Shown one piece after another: positions 52,700-52,823 of a stretch of DNA of 52,823 nucleotides. The notes under the pieces were generated by a model that was not told the DNA's origin, ran no database searches, and saw only the letters and a list, made by a program, of their open reading frames with translations. The stretch is from Clostridiales bacterium. GTDB lineage: Bacteria > Bacillota > Clostridia > Christensenellales > Aristaeellaceae. The translations under genes were made by a program, and so were the position numbers. The DNA lies in contig JAAYLK010000065.1 in the NCBI GenBank assembly GCA_012521895.1, positions 1 to 52,823 of the forward strand. The letters are read 5' to 3'. Every line of letters starts with the position of its first letter. Position 1 is the stretch's first letter.

Positions 52700-52823
52700 A
52701 GAGCCTGTTCACACTAAAATCGCATCGATGATCATGGCAAAGTAGATGAAACCACTAAACAGAGAATCGAGTTTGTCATATCTAGTGAATACCTTCCTGA
52801 ATCTCTTCAGCCGAAGAATGAAC
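52700..52823 (-). mobile_element. IS5-family-like insertion sequence, one end only
   Basis: The minus strand from the window edge to 52709 reads as the C-terminus of a transposase (FILRLKRFRKVFTRYDKLDS and then FSGFIYFAMIIDAILV, stop). The RFRRxxTRYDKL pattern is typical of IS5-group transposase ends. The likely terminal inverted repeat begins at about 52700 (GAGCCTGTTCACAC). The rest of the element lies outside. Confidence 0.8.
52709..52822 (-). CDS. Transposase, IS5-like, C-terminal fragment
   Basis: 37 codons and a TGA stop, open to the window edge. The end RYDKLDSLFSGFIYFAMIID fits the last helices of IS5-like DDE transposases. The catalytic residues are outside the window, so activity cannot be judged. 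Confidence 0.8.
   Translation of the reverse strand, partial: FILRLKRFRKVFTRYDKLDSLFSGFIYFAMIIDAILV

Noticed and set aside
1..52823. CRISPR array or phage genes
   Set aside because: No regularly spaced direct repeats of 25-40 bases and no structural, packaging or integrase genes were seen.

Overview
This is a GC-rich stretch of chromosome from a low-complexity, Gram-positive-type anaerobe, most likely a Bacillota/Clostridia member. The evidence is PolC-type DNA polymerase III, the frr-uppS-cdsA-dxr-rseP-ispG-polC order, DUF512-der-plsY, scpA-scpB, a Firmicutes-style replicative helicase/L9/YybS cluster, lipobox lipoproteins with no outer-membrane genes, and an Rnf ion-pumping complex. I cannot assign a genus from sequence alone. 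About 45 protein genes are packed closely, many overlapping by 1-14 bases. One tRNA (Ser, GGA anticodon) is present. There is no rRNA and no CRISPR array.

Layout. (1) 1-5.7 kb, plus strand: two tandem VanY-type D,D-carboxypeptidases, a YprB-like DEDD exonuclease, a TPR protein, an M50 protease and ScpA/ScpB, ending at a strong terminator. (2) 5.8-15.1 kb, minus strand: a lipoprotein, a YhaM-like HD exoribonuclease, DnaB, ribosomal protein L9, a YybS-like membrane protein, and a ParC/ParE type IIA topoisomerase pair. (3) 15.2-23.7 kb, plus strand: rpsO, pnp, an M16 peptidase, a dimeric dUTPase, a secreted protein of unknown function and an FtsK/SpoIIIE translocase. (4) 23.7-25.0 kb, minus strand: a polytopic membrane protein resembling GT-C glycosyltransferases. 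(5) 25.1-32.3 kb, plus strand: a flavin/Rnf operon. (6) 32.3-44.2 kb, plus strand: a CDF transporter, frr, a small unknown gene, isoprenoid and phospholipid genes, polC and a HAD phosphatase. (7) 44.2-47.5 kb, minus strand: plsY, der and a DUF512 radical-SAM protein. (8) 47.5-52.8 kb: tRNA-Ser, a diproline-rich exported protein, a LuxR-type regulator broken by two in-frame amber codons, ackA, rnhA, a 13-bp tandem repeat, a very long hairpin and the end of an IS5-like element running off the window.

The most notable system is the flavin/Rnf operon. A near-consensus promoter (TTGACA, 17 bp, TAGTAT) precedes a RibF-like protein that keeps only the FAD-synthetase half. Next comes a 737-residue membrane-anchored RnfG-like protein carrying six FMN_bind-type modules where ordinary RnfG has one, followed by rnfC-D-E-A-B with no rnfG in its usual place between D and E. 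The gene set suggests an Rnf complex whose single covalent-FMN subunit has become an extracytoplasmic multi-flavin chain, with a dedicated FMN adenylyltransferase possibly supplying FAD for flavin attachment. That functional link is inference; the domain layout and motifs are read directly from the sequence.
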